64,000 nt of DNA from an uncultured Poribacteria bacterium (lineage in GTDB: Bacteria; Poribacteria; WGA-4E; WGA-3G): positions 2,076,008 to 2,140,007 of the forward strand of contig OX639992.1 in the NCBI GenBank assembly GCA_951828515.1, given 5' to 3'. The translations under genes were made by a program, and so were the position numbers. The first letter of the stretch is position 1; each line of letters begins with the position of its first letter. Below are positions 29,101 through 36,436 of this stretch, in pieces. The notes below the pieces were generated by a model. That model saw only the letters and a list, made by a program, of their open reading frames with translations, ran no database searches and was not told where the DNA came from.

Positions 29101-29325
29101 TGTCATGGTCTTGTAACGACAGACGGCATCTTTCATGATACGTGCGAGGACGTGATGCACGCCGGGCGGTGCGTTCGCAAACGGGGGTCCCTCCAGAAAA
29201 ACGAACGGCGGCGCGTCTTTGTATATCTCCATACTCTTCTGAAAGATGTCGTTTTCACGCCAGAACTCCAAGATCTGTTTTTCTTTTTCAGCAAACGTGA
29301 ATTGGGATGATACCTCTTTAAACAT
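26179..29325 (-). CDS. ileS: Isoleucyl-tRNA synthetase, IleRS2-like with GVHH in place of HIGH
   Basis: 1048 residues, a class I synthetase charging tRNA-Ile. The N-terminal EGPPFANAPPGVHHVLARIMKD holds the signature: positions 55-58 read GVHH where the canonical motif is H-x-G-H. The KMSKS motif is intact (GQKMSKSRGN, near residue 592). The editing domain lies between (WTTTPWTLPSNVAVAVG; GSGLVHIAPAFGQDDYE). The long C-terminal region with NRSGIKTRQPLAEI and no bacterial zinc-finger ending fits the IleRS2 (eukaryote-like) type. GXHH variants of IleRS2 have been reported as highly mupirocin-resistant. Upstream lies an isoleucine leader-peptide attenuator (29949-30267), separated from the start by a 177-bp tandem repeat. 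Confidence 0.93.
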   Translation of the reverse strand: MFKEVSSQFTFAEKEKQILEFWRENDIFQKSMEIYKDAPPFVFLEGPPFANAPPGVHHVLARIMKDAVCRYKTMTGHYVHRKAGWDTHGLPVEYQVEKQLNITNKAELEAYGVQNFIEKCKENVFQYEQDWRQMTERIGFWVNLDEAYITLSNDYIESVWWVLRQAWDKDLLYQGHKVQPYCYRCGTTLASHEVALGYQEVADPSIFVRFPLKNKENTYLLVWTTTPWTLPSNVAVAVGEDYDYVAVEEGDGRHLILAKECVPGLFGDEPPQIVENYKGEDLCDWEYEPLFDGGQHPEMSHYIVSGDFVTTTEGSGLVHIAPAFGQDDYEIGQKHGLPLVQLVGPDGRFVPEVKDVWAGEYVKDADPKIIENLDGRGLLFKAAEYTHQYPFCWRCDTPLLYYARESWFIRTTAIRDQMHQHNQQINWYPEHIKDGRFGNWLENNIDWGLSRERYWGTPLPVWVCDDCGDPHCVGSIAELKELGTDVPDDIELHRPYVDDVVLDCEKCGGTMHRVQDVIDCWFDSGCAHTAQWHYPFENKEMLEQAYPADFISEAIDQTRGWFYSLLATGTLLYDKPAYKNCLCLELIMGPDGQKMSKSRGNTVDPWTILNGQGADAMRWYMFTATTPWTPRAFKTEGIDEALKKFMGTLQNVYSFFVMYANLEQVDVLQDAPPVSERATVDRWILSRLHTLIDRVRDEMENYHLTNAPRAIEAFVDDLSNWYVRRSRDRFWGAEAGPDKHAAYATLYEVLVTVTKLAAPFVPFLADELYRNLVCSLNTEAPLSVHLAEYPVADVPLKDAQLEADMDFTREVISMGHAARNRSGIKTRQPLAEITLGGLSDAEKATVNRLADLIHDELNVKAIAFTENLDAFAQVTLKPNFKVLGPKYGKGVQAIAKAFASADAVALKAELEAAGSLQVEASGETYTLEPSEVDVQTQNREGFFVEADARKFVALSTELTHELTLEGLAREFVNKIQNMRKEADFNVSDRIKLSLDTTSSLVDEAFQVHQDYILRETLTTVVVDTPGENAFTVAQKLNGEPATLSVEQV

Positions 29326-29374
29326 TTTTTAAACTATTCGCCTCCTGGATCTGTTTCGTTAGGATCATTTAGAA

Positions 29375-29931
29375 GTCGGGAATCGGAGTTCCCTCCTACA
29401 AGAATGGCAATCAGCAGTTGGCAGTCGGCGGTCGGTAAGAGGGTGTTCGTAACAATTCACCCGCTCTCGGAATATTCCAAGAAAAGGTCAATTGTTACAG
29501 AATGCTTCTTTGCTAAGCACCGAAGGTTTCTGATCGCCGATAACTCATATTGTCGGGAATCGGAGTTCCCTCCTACAAGAATGGCAATCAGCAGTTGGCA
29601 GTCGGCGGTCGGTAAGAGGGTGTTCGTAACAATTCACCCGCTCTCGGAATATTCCAAGAAAAGGTCAATTGTTACAGAATGCTTCTTTGCTAAGCACCGA
29701 AGGTTTCTGATCGCCGATAACTCATATTGTCGGGAATCGGAGTTCCCTCCTACAAGAATGGCAATCAGCAGTTGGCAGTCGGCGGTCGGTAAGAGGGTGT
29801 TCGTAACAATTCACCCGCTCTCGGAATATTCCAAGAAAAGGTCAATTGTTACAGAACGCTTCTTTGCTAAGCACTGAAGGTTTCTGATCGCCGATAACTC
29901 ATATTGTCGGGAATCGGAGTTCCCTCCTACA
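29375..29931. repeat. 177-bp tandem repeat, three units plus a 26-bp partial
   Basis: Unit starts (GTCGGGAATCGGAGTTCCC) are at 29375, 29552, 29729 and 29906, an exact 177-bp period. Units are almost identical; unit 3 differs by a few bases (ACGCTTC, GCACTGAAG). Each unit combines the 26-bp palindrome GTCGGGAATCGGAGTTCCCTCCTACA, a family A heptamer run and the mirror arm CTGATCGCCGATAAC. Because 177 is divisible by three, a 157-codon frame stays open across the array; it has no ribosome-binding site and is not believed to be a gene. It lies between the attenuator terminator and ileS. Confidence 0.95.
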
Positions 29932-29948
29932 GATCTGCTACCTACATT

Positions 29949-29991
29949 AAAAAAAAACACCCTCACTGAAATCGTCTGCTTCAGTGATGGG
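29949..29991 (-). terminator. Intrinsic terminator of the ileS leader (attenuator)
   Basis: On the minus strand CCC-A-TCACTGAA pairs with TTCAGTGAGGG (11 bp with one bulged A) around an 8-9 nt loop and is followed by nine T after GTG. The 5' arm (GCCCATCAC) is complementary to GTGGTGGGC at the end of the leader ORF (30027-30035), which would form the competing antiterminator. Confidence 0.88.
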
Positions 29992-30023
29992 CGTTGTAAT
30001 AGAGACTTCTTATCTGTGCGTGA

Positions 30024-30158
30024 TTAGCCCACCACAGCACGACGAATTGCAATAATAATGGATATGGCGCGCGAACCCGTGACAGCCCGAAGGTTGTCTT
30101 GATGTAGGGCGTTGTAGCGCAGTAGTTCCTTATATTGCAGGGTCGGTGTCGTAAGCAT
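30024..30158 (-). CDS. Isoleucine leader peptide upstream of ileS
   Basis: 44 codons from ATG 30158 (AGGAAA just upstream; an in-frame ATG at 30170 is the alternative). The peptide ends SRAISIIIAIRRAVVG: five Ile codons in seven positions (ATA TCC ATT ATT ATT GCA ATT) shortly before the stop. This resembles the leader peptides of ilv operons. The last three sense codons, GTG GTG GGC, can pair with the 5' arm of the terminator at 29984-29992. A ribosome stalled at the Ile codons for lack of charged tRNA-Ile would leave that segment free and prevent termination. A ribosome reaching the stop would cover it and allow termination. The downstream gene is ileS, whose product supplies Ile-tRNA. Confidence 0.8.
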   Translation of the reverse strand: MLTTPTLQYKELLRYNALHQDNLRAVTGSRAISIIIAIRRAVVG

Positions 30159-30238
30159 TTTCCTGTCCATATCTTGCTTAACAGGTGCGTGATGTCTTTG
30201 TAAATGCCATACGTGGCAAAAACTTATCCCTATCAATT

Positions 30239-30267
30239 ATGATACTATATTCTATGGGAGATGTCAA
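30239..30267 (-). promoter_or_regulatory. Sigma-70 promoter of the ileS leader
   Basis: Minus-strand TTGACA (30267-30262), 17-bp spacer, TATCAT (30244-30239). The predicted start near 30232 gives a leader of about 280 nt up to the terminator. Confidence 0.85.
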
Positions 30268-30403
30268 ATCTTTTTAGGAACCCTTTCAGTGCCGGTAATA
30301 CCGATTGTCAGAATCAGGATATGTTAGCAGTCAGCAGTCAGAATGAATAGGATGAGAGGATTTACAGGATCATAGAACCATCTCAATTGAAACTATGGAA
30401 GTT

Positions 30404-31132
30404 CTATTCGTCATCGCTGTCCTCATCTACGAGATGAAAAGGGGTGCCTTCTGCTCTCGCTTTTCGGTATTTTTCCAATGTTTTTAACTTTACATCCCCA
30501 GGCCACAACACATATTCCGCTTCAAGAAAAGCGATGTATTCATCTTCATCGCCGGGAAATATAAAGCCCCCAAACCATAACTTTGTCTCTCCTTTAACAA
30601 CAACATCAGCCTCTGGAATATCCCCATGTTGTTCGATGAGTTCTTCTCTGTAGAGTTTAGCAAACAGTTCTGGATCCTCTGTCTCACGCCTCAATTTTAT
30701 CTTCAGCGACCTGTCAAGTTTGTCACGATTAAGCTTGTTGGGCCAGAGAACATATTTTGCCTTGTCAAAGTCAATCATTTCATCAAGTGTATATGAGACG
30801 TAATCTCCCGATGCTTCTGCTTTTCTCCGCTCATGCGCTGCGACGATATGAACGGCAGGAATGTTCCCGAATTGTTTGAACAGGTGTGCATGGTAATATT
30901 TGGCGTATGATTTAGGATCTTCTGTCTCACGCCAGTTTGTCGGGACATCTAACGTCATCAACTCTTGAATCTCTGCGTCGCTAATATCGTAAGTGAGTTC
31001 GCTGGTATCGTAAAGTTCGCTCGGTATCACTATTGAACCCGTGTCTTCCGTGTCGCCACAACCGATAAAGAAAGGCAGTCCCACACACCAAGCGAGATAA
31101 ACAAATGCCCTAAGGATTTTGCTGTGTTCCAT
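30404..31132 (-). CDS. Predicted lipoprotein with internal duplication
   Basis: 242 residues. An N-terminal hydrophobic segment ends in LPFFIGC, a lipobox-like site with Cys about residue 25, so the protein is probably lipid-anchored. The mature region consists of two diverged copies of an 80-residue unit. Each starts with RETEDP-x-x-(Y/F)AK-x-Y, continues with a helix and GNIPA/GDIPE, and ends with (K/E)AxYVLWP. The tail is acidic (VDEDSDDE). No family is recognised. It has its own promoter at 31200-31227, and ends about 140 bp before the ileS leader promoter on the same strand. Confidence 0.7.
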   Translation of the reverse strand: MEHSKILRAFVYLAWCVGLPFFIGCGDTEDTGSIVIPSELYDTSELTYDISDAEIQELMTLDVPTNWRETEDPKSYAKYYHAHLFKQFGNIPAVHIVAAHERRKAEASGDYVSYTLDEMIDFDKAKYVLWPNKLNRDKLDRSLKIKLRRETEDPELFAKLYREELIEQHGDIPEADVVVKGETKLWFGGFIFPGDEDEYIAFLEAEYVLWPGDVKLKTLEKYRKARAEGTPFHLVDEDSDDE

Positions 31133-31199
31133 TTGTGTGTCTCCTTTACGTTCATCAGGAAGGAGGTCTGTCGTTTGAATTCAGTAAAGTATGTGGTTT

Positions 31200-31227
31200 A
31201 GTATAACATGCCTTGAAATTCGGTCAA
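31200..31227 (-). promoter_or_regulatory. Promoter for the lipoprotein gene
   Basis: Minus-strand TTGACC (31227-31222), 16-bp spacer, TATACT (31205-31200), with an AAGGAG ribosome-binding site between it and the start. Confidence 0.65.
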
Positions 31228-31595
31228 CGCAAATTCTGTTGTATAAATCTCTGCGGTTCTTCAAAGAACACGAAATTTATTGTCTGAATCGCGGATTCTC
31301 GCAGATTTCGCGGATTTTGGGTTTTCTGTGTATCCAACGCCTTTCGTAGTCCTGGGTTTACTTTTGTTGTTTACAATACATTCTGGTGTAGTCTTTTTAA
31401 GGCTATTTAATTTCCGATATTCCAAGTTCGTAGTAGGGCAATTTATTGCCCGTTATACGCTCCTTTACAACGTGCGATGAATCGCACTACTACAAACACA
31501 CTCAATTAGAGTCCGAACGCCATTTATTCCCCGTTAATACGAAAAATCCGACAAATCTTTAAAACTGAATGATCTTGGGGCAGGAAAACAAACGC

Positions 31596-31624
31596 TTTAC
31601 ATCCGCCCGAATAGTGTGTATAAT
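31596..31624 (+). promoter_or_regulatory. Sigma-70 promoter for purB
   Basis: TTTACA (31596-31601), 17-bp spacer, TATAAT (31619-31624), about 58 bp before the start of the adenylosuccinate lyase gene. Confidence 0.75.
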
Positions 31625-31681
31625 TGGCAATAAAAAAGACGAAGGGGTGGAGTTGCTCCGCTCTAATGGAGAAGATATTTT

Positions 31682-33100
31682 ATGGAACTTTATGAAGCCG
31701 TCAGCCCACTGGATTTTAGGTACTATGGTAGTGATCCTGCTTTTATGAAACGATTGCTGCCGTATGTCTCTGAGGCAGGATATGTCACATATCAGGCGAA
31801 AGTGGAGGCGGCATTGGTACGCACTTTGGCAAATTATGGGGTCTGTACTTCTGAGATCGCTGATGAGGTGGAGCAAGCGGTAGATATGGTAACGGCGGAA
31901 GAGGTCTATGAGGAACAGTCTCGTATTCGGCATAATATCCGCTCCCTTGTTAATGTAATCCGGCGGAACATTAGCCCCGAAGCGCGTCCGTACGTCCATC
32001 TGTTCGCCACTTCTGCGGACATTCTGGATACCGCGACTGCTTTGCGGTTCAAGGCACTCACCGAAAACGTTATCATTCCGGATCTGGTTGCCTTGGAACA
32101 GCAATTGATTGCTCTGGCGCGCGAGCACGCAGAGACGGTGCAAATCGGTAGGACACACGGTCAACACGCGGAGCCGACAACGTTCGGTTATGCCCTGGCA
32201 CTCTATGTGAGTCGTCTCGGCACCCGAATTGAAGAGATTCACAGAGCCGGACAAAACCTACGTGGGCAATTTTCAGGGGCGGTCGGTGCGTTCAATGGAC
32301 TCACGCTGATTCATGAACATCCAGAGCAGATTGAGGCGGATTTCCTTGCACTGCTCGACTTGAAGCCATCGGATACACACACCTCAACGCAATGTGTCGA
32401 GCCGGAGTTTATCTCGGATCTCGCGTATCAGATTACGGCGGCGTATACGGTGCTTGCGAACTTCGCTGACGATATGCGACACCTCTATCGCACCGAAATC
32501 GCTGAGGTCGGCAGGAAATACAATCCGCAATTGGTCGGCTCATCGACGATGCCGCACAAAGTGAATCCAGAGGCTTATGAGAACATCAAAAGTTTGTGGA
32601 AGGCGTTTGTGCCGCGCATGCAGACCGTCTTTATGGATAGCATTTTAGAGCATCAACGCGACCTGACGAATTCGGCATCAAGCCGTTTTGTGACGGAACT
32701 GTTCACGGCGTTCGATTACTCTATCTATCGGCTTCGGCGGGCATTAGACGAAATGGATGTCAAAGCGGATAACATGCAACGCAATCTCGCTCTGAGTGCG
32801 GAGGATACGATCGCGGAACCCATTTATCTGTTGATGGCGTATTACGGGTTTCCCGATGCATACGACCATACCCGGAAGTTGATCGGGCAGGTGCATGAGA
32901 CTGGAAAAAGTTTGACGGCGTTGTTGTGGGAAGACGAGACGTTTCGTCCGTTCCTCGATAAGTTGACGGAACCGCAGCGCGAAGCACTCCGGGACCCGAC
33001 GAATTATATCGGTGCCTCAGTGCGACTTACCCACGCAACATGCGATGAATGGGAGGAACGGATTTCTAATTTACCTTTTTTTAATTTACCTTGCGGTTAA
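31682..33100 (+). CDS. purB: Adenylosuccinate lyase (fumarase/aspartase superfamily)
   Basis: 472 residues; the enzyme acts twice in purine synthesis, releasing fumarate from SAICAR and from adenylosuccinate. The superfamily signature loop GSSTMPHKVNPEAYE (around residue 283) is intact. The TSADILDTATALRFKA, GRTHGQHAEPTTFGYALA and DFADDMRHLYRTEI-type blocks are in the right order. The C terminus FFNLPCG is encoded by a dispersed repeat (TTTTTTTAATTTACCTTGCGG, 33063-33085), so the original end has been replaced or extended. The start is ATG 31682; a TGGAGAAG lies just upstream. A neighbouring promoter is at 31596-31624. Confidence 0.88.
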   Translation: MELYEAVSPLDFRYYGSDPAFMKRLLPYVSEAGYVTYQAKVEAALVRTLANYGVCTSEIADEVEQAVDMVTAEEVYEEQSRIRHNIRSLVNVIRRNISPEARPYVHLFATSADILDTATALRFKALTENVIIPDLVALEQQLIALAREHAETVQIGRTHGQHAEPTTFGYALALYVSRLGTRIEEIHRAGQNLRGQFSGAVGAFNGLTLIHEHPEQIEADFLALLDLKPSDTHTSTQCVEPEFISDLAYQITAAYTVLANFADDMRHLYRTEIAEVGRKYNPQLVGSSTMPHKVNPEAYENIKSLWKAFVPRMQTVFMDSILEHQRDLTNSASSRFVTELFTAFDYSIYRLRRALDEMDVKADNMQRNLALSAEDTIAEPIYLLMAYYGFPDAYDHTRKLIGQVHETGKSLTALLWEDETFRPFLDKLTEPQREALRDPTNYIGASVRLTHATCDEWEERISNLPFFNLPCG

Positions 33101-33165
33101 ACTTCGTGCGTTTAGACTTTTGAGGGCGTTCCTTAAATCCGCCTGCGCCGTTGTTGCAGGCTGCT
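33063..33165. repeat. Dispersed TTTTTAATTTTACCTTGCGG element (family B)
   Basis: Similar elements lie at 56726-56815 and 57893-57990, with a shorter relative at 56878. Shared parts are the TTTACCTTGCGG block and the distal ATCCGCCTGCGCCGTTGTTGCAGGCT hairpin region. Here it supplies the last codons and stop of purB. Confidence 0.75.
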
Positions 33166-33303
33166 GTCTTAAGCTAATTTTACATAAGCGCATAGTCCGT
33201 AAGGAAGTGGAGGTGTTTTTGCTTGGGTGTTTCCTCTAGATATACGGAAATGAACGTCAAATCCCAGATCCCGCCTCACCGAACCGCAAGGAATAATTAA
33301 AAA

Positions 33304-34677
33304 ATGTTCGATATTACCTATTTAGGACGGCGGTGCTTCCGTTTCATCAGACGCTATCCGCGCGCATCTACGATCATTAGTTTATTATTGGTCTGCTGTA
33401 TCGGTATTTGGGTTGGCGTTTGGGTGGGTCGAACAAGTCCGCCTTGGCTTGGAAGTACAATCATTGACTCTATCTTGTCCCGTCTCAATCCGGAACGGAG
33501 TGATGTAACAAAATCGGTTGCGCGGGGAATTGAACACCGACAGATACAAGACAACGGAATGCTAACGAACATCCTTGCGGTGTCTCCTGATGCCGTGGAC
33601 ATCCGTCCATACCGAGCGTTGAGTGCGGGGATCGGGACTGAAACATTGGCGTCGCTTGCGCGGCGGCACAAGGCACTCGCTGCGATAAATGGCGGTTTTT
33701 TTGAGATGGTCGGTACGTTTCGTGGTGAGTCGGTCGGTGCGTTGAAGATTGACGGTAAATGGATAAGCGAACCGGAACAGGGTAGAGCAGTGATCGGGCT
33801 CCGAACGGTTGACGGGAAAATCGAAGCGTCCATCGACAGAATTGCGCTGCGGCAGGAACTCGTCGTACCGAATGGAGAAACATTGCCAATTGACGGTATG
33901 AATCGGAACCGTGGCAGCAACGAATTGATCATTTACCGTCCGCATTTTCACGCCGTGACCTTGACGATGCCCGATGGCGTAGAAGCCGTCGTGAGGAACG
34001 GCGAGGTCGTCGGTATCCACAACGGACAGGGGAGTTCTCGGATTCCGGCAGACGGTTACGTCCTGTCTGCAAGCGGTAAAAGGCGCGAGGCTCTCTTAAC
34101 CCATATCTCGGAAGGCGATGCGGTTCAGATTCGTGAGACCATCATCTCTGAACGCGTCGGGGACAGTGATTTGTGGGCAAGTTTCACCCATATTGTCGGC
34201 GGTGGTCCGTTACTACTACAGAGTGGTATCGCGCCTTCGACGCAAGCGTATGAACAAGAAGGTTTTGATCGGGCATTTCACAGTTTCTGGCATCCACGGA
34301 CAGCAGTCGGTAAAAAGGCGGATGGTACCCTCCTTTTTGTGACAATCACAGCAACAGAGGCAGGTGTTCGACGCGGTGTCATGTTGCCACGGCTTGCAGA
34401 ACTGTTTCTGGAATGGGGTGCGACGGACGCGCTCAATCTTGACGGTGGTAATTCATCGATGCTCGTAATTCGGGATGAGGTTGTAAGCGTCGAAAAGAAA
34501 GATCCTGCCCGTGACAAGTCGTCTGATAAACTGGAAGGGAAAAAAGGACAAGTAGAGAAAAAGGCACGAGTAGAGAAGAACACGAAGACTCCCCGCGGGA
34601 ATCGTCGGATTCGCCCGATGCCGAAGCAACAGGGACGCGCGATCTCGGATGCGATCTTGATTTTTTCGCGGTTTTAA
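33304..34677 (+). CDS. Membrane-anchored phosphodiester glycosidase family (NAGPA-like) protein
   Basis: 457 residues. A single N-terminal TM (about 23-42) anchors a periplasmic or external domain of the phosphodiester glycosidase family (Pfam PF09992). The family motifs AAINGGFFE (about 126-134), GGGPLLLQSG and LNLDGGNSSMLV are present. The family covers removal of GlcNAc from phosphodiester-linked glycans, and bacterial relatives act on cell-wall sugars. A lysine-rich low-complexity insertion (about 385-440) splits the usual terminal block GGNSSMLVIRDEVVS ... RAISDAILIF. The start follows CCGCAAGGAATAATTAAAAA, the same leader sequence that precedes prcA and pafA. The last codons overlap a promoter for the next gene. 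Confidence 0.82.
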   Translation: MFDITYLGRRCFRFIRRYPRASTIISLLLVCCIGIWVGVWVGRTSPPWLGSTIIDSILSRLNPERSDVTKSVARGIEHRQIQDNGMLTNILAVSPDAVDIRPYRALSAGIGTETLASLARRHKALAAINGGFFEMVGTFRGESVGALKIDGKWISEPEQGRAVIGLRTVDGKIEASIDRIALRQELVVPNGETLPIDGMNRNRGSNELIIYRPHFHAVTLTMPDGVEAVVRNGEVVGIHNGQGSSRIPADGYVLSASGKRREALLTHISEGDAVQIRETIISERVGDSDLWASFTHIVGGGPLLLQSGIAPSTQAYEQEGFDRAFHSFWHPRTAVGKKADGTLLFVTITATEAGVRRGVMLPRLAELFLEWGATDALNLDGGNSSMLVIRDEVVSVEKKDPARDKSSDKLEGKKGQVEKKARVEKNTKTPRGNRRIRPMPKQQGRAISDAILIFSRF

Positions 34678-34685
34678 GTTATAAT
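34657..34685 (+). promoter_or_regulatory. Promoter inside the 3' end of the glycosidase gene, driving the PIN locus
   Basis: TTGATT (34657-34662), 17-bp spacer, TATAAT (34680-34685). It is positioned about 40 bp upstream of the PIN-domain reading frame. Confidence 0.65.
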
Positions 34686-34722
34686 GTAAAAAGGGACATT
34701 CACTGAGAAGCATCTACCTTTT

Positions 34723-35451
34723 ATGGAGGTAAAAAATGGCGAATTTGACTTTTCAAAACCTCTGCATGGAGAACAAAGAAAACAGATGCAAATTGACCAT
34801 CAGAGATGGAAAATCTATTTTGACACCTGCTGTTTAAGCCGCTTTTTTGACGATCAGGCACAAGACAGAATTCGTAGTGAAACTGAATCTATTCGGGAAA
34901 TTCTCGGTTATTTTCAACGAGGATATTGGGATTGGATTGCCAGTGAGGTTTTGACAAACGAAGTCAACAAAAATCCTGATTTATCACAGCGAGACGAGAT
35001 AAAAGAATTGATACGCCTTGCCCATCAAAATGTTTTAATCGGGACATTAGAAAGATCACGAAGCAAACAACTTGAAATGTTAGGGTTTCAGACTTACGAC
35101 GCGCTTCATCTTGCATGTGCTGAAAGCGGTGGTGCGGATATTTTGTTAACAACCGATGATCCGATGCTTAACAGGACAAAACGCATCAGTTCTAAACTTC
35201 GCGTCCAAGTTGAAAACCCACATACTTGGCTACAAGAGGAAACAGAAATGAACAAAAACCAAATCCGAGAAAGGGACATAGAGGAATGCCAGCATCGAGA
35301 GGCAAAGTTTCGTGAGGTTTTAGATAAGCTGTCTCAGTATAAAGACGGTAAGGGAGACTACTCCGTAGACCGACATAAACGTCCAATGCCAAGTATTGAT
35401 ACGATTATCGCGGAAATTGAACAGGCGCGAAAAATTGAACAAGAGGAATAA
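34723..35451 (+). CDS. PIN-domain protein with C-terminal fusion segment
   Basis: 242 residues. A PIN ribonuclease-like domain begins at WKIYFDTCCLSRFFDD (first acidic residue Asp) and continues to YDALHLACAESGGADILLTTDD, carrying the later acidic residues. The N-terminal 25 residues precede the usual PIN start. A strong GGAGG at 34725-34729 is placed for a different frame (ATG 34736, a 33-codon ORF), so translation of the PIN may be coupled to that ORF or the region may be frameshifted. From residue about 173 (MNKNQIRERDIEE, itself preceded by GAGGAAACAGAA) a charged helical segment resembles a separate small protein fused in frame. Most PIN proteins of this type are toxins of toxin-antitoxin pairs. 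Confidence 0.7.
   Translation: MEVKNGEFDFSKPLHGEQRKQMQIDHQRWKIYFDTCCLSRFFDDQAQDRIRSETESIREILGYFQRGYWDWIASEVLTNEVNKNPDLSQRDEIKELIRLAHQNVLIGTLERSRSKQLEMLGFQTYDALHLACAESGGADILLTTDDPMLNRTKRISSKLRVQVENPHTWLQEETEMNKNQIRERDIEECQHREAKFREVLDKLSQYKDGKGDYSVDRHKRPMPSIDTIIAEIEQARKIEQEE
34736..34837 (+). CDS. Small ORF with strong ribosome-binding site overlapping the PIN gene
   Basis: 33 codons (MANLTFQNLCMENKENR...) with GGAGG spaced six bases upstream of ATG 34736, and entirely overlapping the PIN frame. It could be a translated leader coupling initiation to the PIN gene, or the remnant of an antitoxin. No homology is recognised. Confidence 0.35.
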   Translation: MANLTFQNLCMENKENRCKLTIRDGKSILTPAV

Positions 35452-35530
35452 GGCGAAACGCTGAATTCCGTCTCTAGCACGATGAACGCACCTAACCGCG
35501 AAAAAATAGGTCGGAATAGGAGGAAAAGCC

Positions 35531-36433
35531 ATGTTAAACAACAGTAGTTCCCTTGAATTTATCGAAAAGAAACCTATATCTAGAGTGGAACTGAATTCAA
35601 GGGTCCTATCAAGACGCTCCTTTTTCAAAGGTTCCGTTGGACTTGCTGCCGCTGCACTTGCCGCAGATAAGTTAGTTTTGCCTGCACAGGCTCAGTGGCG
35701 GTTCCGAGAATATCTTCCTTATGACACAGCAGGAGATTATCACTACGGACGATACGGGAGAATCGAACATCACTATCCTGAGATGAATCCGACAGGCGAG
35801 AAGTTCACGTTTGTGCGACTCAAGTACCCGGGCGGTGATTGGTACACAAATATTGTGAATTACTATTATTGGCAATCGGATTTGCAATTTTCTAAGGTCC
35901 TCGCCGAAAATACAACGATTGATGTCGAGGTACGTGAGCATCCGCAATACGTTGACATCGACGATGAAGGCTTATTCGCCTATCCGTTCCTCTATATGAC
36001 GGGACATACCGGGATTCGGCTTTCCTCTGAACAGGTCCGAAAATTGAGAGAATATTTTGAACGGGGTGGTTTCCTTCACGTTGAAGATTGCGATGCACGG
36101 CTCAACAATTATCGCGGCGGCTTGCGTCCACATATCTATGAGATGATGCGGCAGGTCTATCCGGAAAAGAATTTTGAACGACTGGAGATGAGTCATCCGA
36201 TTTATCATACTCTCTATCAGCACGACGAGTATCTCGGCGGCGATAAACGCATCCCTGACGTCTGTGACTATGACGAGGCAATCATGGACGACGATCGTGT
36301 GATCGCCTATTTCTCTCCGAGCGACCTGAATTGTGCCTGGGAAGGCAGACCTTGCGAACCCGGTGGTGAGGAACAGCGGACTTGGGCATTTAAACAGGGA
36401 ATGAACGTCGTTGCTTATGCATTGACGCGGTAG
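35531..36433 (+). CDS. Tat-exported DUF4159 domain protein
   Basis: 300 residues. A twin-arginine signal lies at 27-34 (SRRSFFKG), followed by a hydrophobic stretch and an AxA-type site near PAQA/QW. The mature part matches the DUF4159 family, with FTFVRLKYPGGDWYTN, a GLFAYPFLYMTGHTGIRLS block and LREYFERGGFLHVEDCDA. The family is common in planctomycetes and related bacteria and occurs near MoxR/VWA gene clusters, although none is here. The function is unknown; the fold is thought to be glutamine-amidotransferase-like. GGAATAGGAGGAAAAGCC precedes the start. Confidence 0.82.
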   Translation: MLNNSSSLEFIEKKPISRVELNSRVLSRRSFFKGSVGLAAAALAADKLVLPAQAQWRFREYLPYDTAGDYHYGRYGRIEHHYPEMNPTGEKFTFVRLKYPGGDWYTNIVNYYYWQSDLQFSKVLAENTTIDVEVREHPQYVDIDDEGLFAYPFLYMTGHTGIRLSSEQVRKLREYFERGGFLHVEDCDARLNNYRGGLRPHIYEMMRQVYPEKNFERLEMSHPIYHTLYQHDEYLGGDKRIPDVCDYDEAIMDDDRVIAYFSPSDLNCAWEGRPCEPGGEEQRTWAFKQGMNVVAYALTR

Positions 36434-36436
36434 GAA

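Larger units (their letters stand above)
31133..31681. other. Divergent intergenic region between the lipoprotein gene and purB
   Basis: Holds two divergent promoters (listed) and a dispersed palindromic block at about 31429-31494, with arms GTAGTAGGGCAATTTATTGCCC and GTGCGATGAATCGCACTACTAC. A GCGGATTCTCGCAGATTTCGCGGATT fragment lies near 31291. No additional gene is seen. Confidence 0.6.

Noticed and set aside
29404-29877. 157-codon open frame across the 177-bp array
   Set aside because: It is open only because the period is divisible by three; no ribosome-binding site, no homology, and the repeat parts are non-coding elsewhere.
29375-29931. CRISPR array
   Set aside because: The units are contiguous with no spacers and 177 bp long; no cas genes are present.
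30159-30236. Extension of the Ile leader ORF to 70 codons
   Set aside because: It would start at the predicted transcription start (TTG codon) with no room for a ribosome-binding site; the 44-codon version fits.
29949-30267. T-box riboswitch for ileS
   Set aside because: No AGGGUGGNACCGCG-like T-box sequence or Stem I specifier loop is seen; a translated Ile-rich leader explains the terminator better.
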